Shown here: piece by piece, positions 58,306 to 64,000 of the stretch
Numbering within the stretch: the stretch's first letter is position 1
Layout: every line of letters begins with the position of its first letter
DNA from: Sophora flavescens
Lineage: Eukaryota > Streptophyta > Magnoliopsida > Fabales > Fabaceae
DNA length: 64,000 bases
Reading direction: 5' to 3'
NCBI GenBank assembly: GCA_030762895.1
Contig: CM061063.1
Span: 69,933,836 to 69,997,835 of the forward strand
Notes under the pieces: model-generated
Seen by the model: only the letters and a program-made list of their open reading frames with translations
Databases searched by the model: none
Told to the model about the DNA's origin: nothing
Translations under genes and position numbers: made by a program

Positions 58306-59670
58306 AGTCAACAATCCGATCTAACCAAAATAGAACTTGTGCCTGAGGTTGAAAGACAAGTGGAGCAGACAAGTCAGCAGACGAGTCAGTAGACGAGTCA
58401 AGATCTTCATGATGATCTCAAAAGGGATTGGAAGTTCAAAACTCATCATCCTAAGGATATTATTATTGAAAATCCTTCTGAAGGAGTAAGAACCAAATCC
58501 ACATTAAGAGAATCAAGTAATGTGGCCTTTATTTCAGATTTGGAGCCTAAACGCATTGAAGAAGCTCTTGAGGATGAAAGCTGGATTCTTGCTATGCAAG
58601 AAGAACTTAACCAGTTCACCAGAAATGATGTTTGGACTCTTGTCTCTAAGCCTAAAAACAAGTCGGTTATTGGAAAAAGATGGGTCTTCAGAAACAAATT
58701 GGATGAAGATGGTAAAGTTGTCAGAAATAAGGCAAGGTTAGTAGCTCAAGGCTATAACCAATAAGAAGGTATTGATTATACTGAAACATTTGCACCTGTA
58801 GCTAGAATAAAATCCATACGCATTTTAATGTCATATGCTGCACAACACCAAATTACCCTGTTTCAAATGAATGTAAAAAGTGCTTTTCTAAATGGTATAA
58901 TTGAAGAAGAAGTGTATGTTAAACAACCCCCTGGTTTTGAGGATATTGACAAACCAGATCACGTTTTCAAACTTAAAAAGGCATTATATGGTTTGAAACA
59001 AGCACCTAGAGCATGGTATGATAGACTCAGTTCTTTTCTCATGCATAATGGTTTTACTAGAGGACAAGTAGATACTACTCTGATCAAGAAATGCTCTAAA
59101 GAGAACTTTATTATAGTTCAAATATATGTTGATGATATTATTTTTGGTGAAACTAATGAAAAACTGTGCAAGGAATTTTCAAATCTAATGCAAGCTGAAT
59201 TTGAGATGAGCATGATGGGAGAATTGAAGTTCTTCCTTGGATTACAAATCAAGCAGACAAGTGATGGAATTTACATTCATCAACAAAAATATACCAAGGA
59301 GATACTCAAGAAATACAAAATGGAAAATGCAAAGCTCACGAAAACCCCTATGCAACCCAATGCAAAACTAAGCAAAGATGATGAAGGTAAAAAGGTAGAT
59401 CAAACTGTCTACAGAGGTATGATTGTCTCTCTACTGTACTTAACTTCAAGCAGACCCGACATTCAAATTAGTGTCTGTATGTGTGCTAGATTCCAATCTG
59501 ATCCTAGGGAAACTCATCTTAAGGCTGTTAAAAGAATATTTAGATATTTGCTTGGAACTACTAATCTTCGTTTGCTGTATTTAAGATCAAAAGAATACAG
59601 ATTAGTGGGATATTGTGATGCTGATTTTGCTGGAGACAGAATAGAAAGAAAAAGTACCAGTGGAGGATGT
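58306..59670 (+). pseudogene. SIRE-2 reverse transcriptase and start of RNase H
   Basis: RT entry is at 58522-58764 (RIEEALEDESWILAMQEELN, RWVFRNKLDEDGKVVRNKA), ending in a TAA (58762-58764) right after QGYNQ. The frame resumes at 58765 and 58828-59676 reads [34 protein letters not shown] and the catalytic YVDD in [13 protein letters not shown] (about 59120-59160), then [13 protein letters not shown]. RNase H begins with [19 protein letters not shown], where element E interrupts it at 59671. Apart from the one stop, RT is well kept. Confidence 0.87.
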
Positions 59671-61082
59671 TGTTGACGGTTCTGGGCAAGTATACCCAGT
59701 CGTGCAAGTAATACGGTGGTAAGACCGGTTTATCGTATCCACGGGGACTGCTACAAGTACTAACACTTACCAAACCAATTACTATCTAAGCGGATTCTTG
59801 GATTGAAGAGAGTTCTAAACTAACAAAAGCTATAACTAACAACATAAGAAAAACAAACTCTTTTTGTACTTTTCTCAAACACTTGGAAGGCAATAAAAGA
59901 TGGGTTTTAAATATGATAAAAGATGTTGGGATTAGGTTCACCAAACTTCATTCTCATGCAATGAAATGAGCCACAAACAGTTTCTACTTCAATTATGACA
60001 ATCAATCCACTAAATTACTCAAACCCCGATCCCTCGGATGGCAAGAGCCTAACTCCACTAATAGACCCTAATTCCTTAGGTGGCCTAGATTAATGAAATT
60101 GCATTATGATTAGGGATTACACGATTGCTAATAAACCTAGTTCCATTCCTAGATACAAGGCTTATCAGGTGATTAATCTCAATTCCGGTTATGATACGAA
60201 CGTCCCCATTGCATACCAAAACACATATCAAGTCATGGGGGTGCTAGCCACAACAAGCATTAAGCACAGAGAATCAATCACTCAATAATGAAGTAAAAAC
60301 CATATTGCAATATCAAGTCATATACATGAGAAATCAGAAATGGCGACCCTAACCCCAACAATGGGAGTTTAGTTACACATCATCAAAGGAGAAGGGAAAA
60401 GGAAAGATACTAAGGTGGAAGAAGGGAAACACTCCATGGAAGGATGAACCCAGCCACCACAGTCACCAAGAATCGTCCCCTAGGGTTTCTCTGGGCTGCC
60501 TCCTTTTCTCTGCTCCAAAAACTCTCCCAGTTCTGTCTGCTGCGTTTCTTTAAATAGACCTGCTGCGCGTCACGGCCGTGATGTTCTGTCTCTGGCAGTT
60601 TTGGCAACTTTTAGTCTCTCGCGTGGCGAGCCTTTGCTCGCGTCGCGAGCCCTCTGTTCACGCCTGTGATCTCCATCACGGCCAAGCCGTGATGGATTCT
60701 GACTTGTGGTGGATTTGGGTCACGGCCGTGATGTACATAACGGCTAGGCCGTGATGTGACTCGACTTCAGCCTTTCTGGCTTTTCAGTTTTGCTCGATCA
60801 TGGCCGTGATGGGCATCACGGCTAGGCCGTGATGGGCATCACGGCTAGGCCGTGATGGGCTCTGTTTGGGCCATTTTCTTCACTTTTAAGGCTCTAAATC
60901 ATCCAATCTTCATCATGGCCAAACCTTGGGCATTTAATCATGAATTCCTGCAAAACAACACCACAACACCGCTTCACCCGTTCCAAGGGAAAATCTAACT
61001 AAAATCAAATAAAGAATGCCTAATCTATATGCAAAATGCATGCAAAAGTGTACAGAAAATATCATGTAAAATCACACTATCA
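59671..61082 (-). repeat. 3' LTR of element E
   Basis: 1412 bp, TGATAGTGTGATTTTACATG...CCGTCAACA on the - strand, homologous with solo LTR D. Contains CTCGCG words (60617-60650) and at least eight GGCCGTGATG/CATCACGGC words (60560-60860), including CATCACGGCTAGGCCGTGATG in succession. Confidence 0.85.
60560..60860. repeat. palindromic TCACGGCCGTGA-type word array
   Basis: Forms TCACGGCCGTGATG (perfect 12-bp palindrome) and ATCACGGCTAGGCCGTGATG (imperfect hairpin with a short loop) recur about every 20-80 bases. The unit GGGCATCACGGCTAGGCCGT is tandemly doubled near 60809-60856. Confidence 0.9.
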
Positions 61083-62782
61083 AATCACCCCAAGCTTATT
61101 CAATTGCTTGTCCTCAAGCAATCACCAAGGCCAATAGAAGAAAACAAAACATGGATAGTGAACTAAGAACCCGAGTAAAAGATCCAAGTAATAGGCATTT
61201 CAAACAATTCAGCAAGAGACAATCAATTCAAGTCCAATTAGAGGCTTAGGTTCCCTAGACTCATGTTCTCACTGATTTGGGCACTCTTTCTCACTTGAAG
61301 CTCACCCCAAGCTTGTTCTTTTGCTTGGCTCTCTTCCTCACCACTCAAGTGTTTAGGGGATAAGACATTTCACTCAATTTTCCTAAAGGAATGAATCCTA
61401 CCATAGGCTTGACTATCAACCAAATCTCTACTTTATTAATGAAAACAATCAAGAATCAAGAGGTCTTTTATTTGGTTGTAACAGGGCCATGGGATTAATC
61501 TTTAGGTGGGGATAACAAGAAAAGGACATTTCAAAAGGCTAAACCAAGTATCAAACATTGCAACACATGACCTTCTAAAATACCTTCTTGGGTTTTCAAT
61601 TCAATTTTCCACCTTTGTTTTCTTTCTTTTTATTTTTATTTCTCGCTTTTCTTTTTGTCATCCCCTTCTCTATTTTATTTCTTTTTCTTTTGTTTTTCTT
61701 TTATTTGGAGAAGGGGAGATTTTTTTTTTTTTTCAACTCAAGAGAATTTTTTTTTTTGATTCTTTTTTCAAACTTTTTCGACTACCTTTTTACCCTTTTG
61801 TAATACTTTAGAAGGTCCCTTATCAAGCATATTCTCAAAACATTTCAGGGTACCAAGAAAGCATTTTATTCATTCATGCTCAAAATTGGGCAACTAAGGG
61901 GGAGCATTTGTTCATTCAAAGCTCAGAAGGCCAGAAAAATACCTATTGCCTCAATCATTTTCAAAAATGTTTTCAAAAATTTTTAAGCTTCAAAATGGTT
62001 TCAAGTCAAGTTCTAAAGAAAACAAACCAAGAGGAATAACCACTCTACACAAAGAATGGGGCAGATTTTAGTGAGTACCCCTTTGGCTCAAAATCTCACA
62101 TTTTAGTTCAGAATCAATGAAAAACACAAATCCTCAGAACCATATGCTAATCATCAACTATCCAAGATTATCTCAAGCGTTTTTATTTTCAGCCATATCA
62201 CAAGAATAAAAAAATTGGGTTCAATAATTCACTATCACGAATTATTTGGCACTTAGTTCTCACAATCAGATGCAACATCTAAGCAAGGGCAATCTAATTG
62301 TGTGATCATGCAAAGCTATCATGCAAAACTATATGAATGCAACATGAACAATAAAAATGCAAAATACCCCTACCCCAAGCTTAAAAATTTACATTGTCCC
62401 CAATGTAAACAATCAAGATGGAAAGAGGAGAAAAATTAAATAAAATAAAATAAAAATTGGAACGACTTACCGATGCGGTAGCAGGTGTTGGCTCACATTC
62501 CTAGTCAGAATAAACTGCATGAAAATTGGGTCCCGTCCTTGATGGGTGCTGACTTTTCTTCTTGTTCTCCTTCCTTCCTTATTACCCTGCACACACTTGA
62601 CAATTCTCAATTTATTATTTTTCCTCTTGAGCTTCTCAAATTATTCAAGAGGTTAAAATCAAAAACAAAATCTAACTAAAAAACTGAAAACAACTAAGGA
62701 GAAGGGTTAAGAAAAGTTGGGTTGTCTCCCAATAAGCGCTTCTTTAACGTCACTAGCTTGACGTGTAGACAACTTCTTTCAA
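61083..62782 (-). other. 3' non-coding region of element E
   Basis: No coding. Contains strongly T-rich low-complexity DNA (61600-61790), a second polypurine-like word (AAGCTTGGGGTAGGGG on the - strand, about 62387-62372), and the inverted motif ACATTGTCCCCAATGT (62391-62406). The region separates the gag-protease frame from the 3' LTR. Confidence 0.6.
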
Positions 62783-63991
62783 TTAACCGGGGTCTGCTGG
62801 ACATAGAAGTGCAAGAGCACTTTTCTTCCATGAAACTCCTGTAAAGAGCTGATTTTGCTTTGAAGGCCAACAATTGTGCTTCTGCTTTGTCTTTTTCACT
62901 CTGGGCCTCTTGCCCTTTTTCTTACTCCTTCCCGGTGGAGGTTTTGTTTTCACAAGATGAGCAAAGCCAACTTCCTCACCAACTGATACATCATTTGTCT
63001 TGCATAGCTTTAGATTTGATTTCATGTTGGGCTTTTCCTTCTTCTCTGGAGTAGAGGGCTGGTGTTGATGTGCAACAACTTCTTCAGCCACTGTATCCAC
63101 CATATCCATGCGGAAACACTCCTCTTCAGTGCTCGGACGATGCATAACTTCCAATACCTTGAAATTGACTTCTTCTTCTTGCACTCTGAATTTCAGCTGG
63201 CCTTTTTCTACATCTATCAAAGCTCGCCCAGTGGCTAGAAAAGGTCTCCCCAGTATGAGCGGAACTTCAGCATCCTCCACCATGTCTAAAACCACAAAGT
63301 CCGCTGGAAAGATAAGCTTATCCACCTTTACCAGAACATCTTCCAAAATACCATAAGGATGCTTGATTGATCTGTCAGCTAACTGCAATGCCATCCTTGT
63401 GGGTTTCACCTCTCCTCTTCCAAGCTTGTTCAACATGGAAAGCGGCATCAAGTTGACACTTGCTCCCAAGTCACATAAGGCCTTCCTGATAGACACATTC
63501 CCAATAGTGCAAGGGATTGTAAAACTCCCAGGATCTTTCAGCTTCGGAGGTAGCTTCCTTTGCAGTATCGCACTGCACTCCTCAGTTAAGGCAACAGTTT
63601 CGCCTTCTTTAATCTTTCTTTTCTTTGTGAGCAGTTCTTTCATAAATTTTGCATAATGGGGCATCTGCTCAAGTGCTTCAGCAAAAGGGATATTGATCTG
63701 CAACCTCTTGAAAATATCAAGGAACTTGGCAAATTGTTCGTCTTTCTCTTTTTTCTTGGTCAAGTGAGGGTATGGCAACTTCACATAAGAGGGAATCACT
63801 TGAGGCTTGTCCCAATCTTTCAAAAGCTGACTTTTAGTCTTCCTCAAAATTGAATTCTCATCTACTAGTTTCTCCCTCTTGTCTTGTGCACTGCCCTTTT
63901 CTTCTTCCTCAACTATAACATGTTGACCTTTTTCTTCTTTTTCCTCTGCACTCAATTCTGTTTTCCCGTCAACATTCTGATTCTTCACCAA
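62783..63991 (-). CDS. Athila-type gag-protease, C-terminal part (partial at the window edge)
   Basis: A 402-codon open frame ending at 62783. It probably continues to the right beyond 64000, so the first ATG seen (63991) need not be the true start. The N-terminal part is Lys/Glu-rich gag tail, with LKDWDKPQVIPSYVKLPYPH and FLDIFKRLQINIPFAEALEQ typical of Athila. The retropepsin fold follows: ALCDLGASVNLMPLSML with the catalytic Asp (about residues 170-190), FVVLDMVEDAEVPLILGRPF, and TGRALIDVEKGQLKFRV. A basic tail (GRSKKKGKRPRVKKTK) precedes the stop. The protease would process gag. It is one of the few long retroelement frames here without an internal stop. Confidence 0.78.
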   Translation of the reverse strand: MVKNQNVDGKTELSAEEKEEKGQHVIVEEEEKGSAQDKREKLVDENSILRKTKSQLLKDWDKPQVIPSYVKLPYPHLTKKKEKDEQFAKFLDIFKRLQINIPFAEALEQMPHYAKFMKELLTKKRKIKEGETVALTEECSAILQRKLPPKLKDPGSFTIPCTIGNVSIRKALCDLGASVNLMPLSMLNKLGRGEVKPTRMALQLADRSIKHPYGILEDVLVKVDKLIFPADFVVLDMVEDAEVPLILGRPFLATGRALIDVEKGQLKFRVQEEEVNFKVLEVMHRPSTEEECFRMDMVDTVAEEVVAHQHQPSTPEKKEKPNMKSNLKLCKTNDVSVGEEVGFAHLVKTKPPPGRSKKKGKRPRVKKTKQKHNCWPSKQNQLFTGVSWKKSALALLCPADPG

Positions 63992-64000
63992 AGGTTCACC

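Larger units (their letters stand above)
49883..59670 (+). mobile_element. SIRE-type Copia retrotransposon (SIRE-2), cut by at least four insertions
   Basis: The 5' LTR, a perfect primer site TGGTATCAGAGC (51324-51335), then gag, protease, integrase and RT lie on the + strand. Coding is interrupted by B (51708-52864), C (54030-55298), D (55494-56937) and, in RNase H, by E (from 59671). B, C and D each have an exact 5-bp duplication, and reading on across the empty site keeps the gag sense at B. The rest of RNase H and the 3' LTR are not in the window. Additional stops, a mutated protease and a missing integrase Asp show it was already dead. Confidence 0.88.
59671..64000 (-). mobile_element. 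Athila-type Gypsy derivative (E), gag-protease only, runs off the right edge
   Basis: On the - strand the visible part runs gag-protease (63991-62783), a 1.7-kb non-coding 3' region and the 3' LTR (61082-59671). Just before the LTR, GAGGACAAGCAATTG and GCTTGGGGTGATT form the Athila-style polypurine end. Downstream of the frame, TATTGGGAGACAACCCAAC resembles the conserved post-ORF motif of Athila elements. RT, RNase H and integrase, expected between protease and the 3' region, are absent. The 5' LTR lies outside the window. The left target bases could not be verified. Confidence 0.75.

Noticed and set aside
61506..61811. Phe/Leu-rich frames suggesting a membrane protein
   Set aside because: They are translations of T-rich low-complexity DNA in the 3' region of element E.

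Overview
This is a plant nuclear window, almost certainly from a eudicot with a large, repeat-rich genome. SIRE/Maximus-type Copia and Tat/Ogre-type Gypsy elements make a legume plausible, but the sequence does not prove it. I find one host gene that looks intact: TRM61, the catalytic subunit of the tRNA m1A58 methyltransferase (three coding exons, 8859-10359, + strand, 309 codons plus stop). Nearly everything else is transposable elements, many nested, with boundaries fixed by target-site duplications (TSDs) that can be read directly. No tRNA, rRNA, CRISPR or bacterial-type feature was seen.

Left part (1-15555): a one-sided CACTA end, two Tourist-like MITEs, a probable TRM61 5' leader exon, a decayed Copia element (Copia-1, about 4124-8723) inside the inferred 5'-UTR intron of TRM61, TRM61 itself, a 0.2-kb SINE on the - strand, and an RTE-clade LINE (11293-14466) with a 17-bp TSD.

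Middle part (15556-46002): one Tat/Ogre-like Gypsy element on the - strand, flanked by GGTGA. It spans 30.4 kb because three later elements sit inside it: Copia-2 (16822-21300, TSD GATCC) in its 3' LTR, SIRE-1 (29792-38503, TSD CGAAG) in its first ORF, and a 3.8-kb probable solo LTR (39421-43202, TSD GAGCC) in its leader. Removing them leaves about 13.5 kb. Its gag and protease are largely deleted, and RT, RNase H and integrase carry frameshifts or active-site changes.

Right part (46003-64000): a T-rich LTR-like stretch, a non-autonomous hAT-like element (47213-49348, 8-bp TSD) hosting solo LTR A, and then SIRE-2 (from 49883, + strand). SIRE-2 has been hit by at least four other LTR elements: solo LTRs B, C and D, and an Athila-type element E that runs off the right edge. 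E keeps a gag-protease reading frame but, in the part visible, no RT or integrase before its 3' LTR. Solo LTR D and the LTR of E are the same family in opposite orientation.

No new gene system was found. The most unusual signals are arrays of short, GC-rich palindromic words (CTCGCGAG, TCACGGCCGTGA, AGCGCT) at similar places inside several LTR families, GGACG/CGTCC-cored tandem arrays in both the Tat and SIRE LTRs, a Copia element with TA...TA LTR ends whose gag start codon lies on the LTR/primer-site junction, and the layered insertion history.
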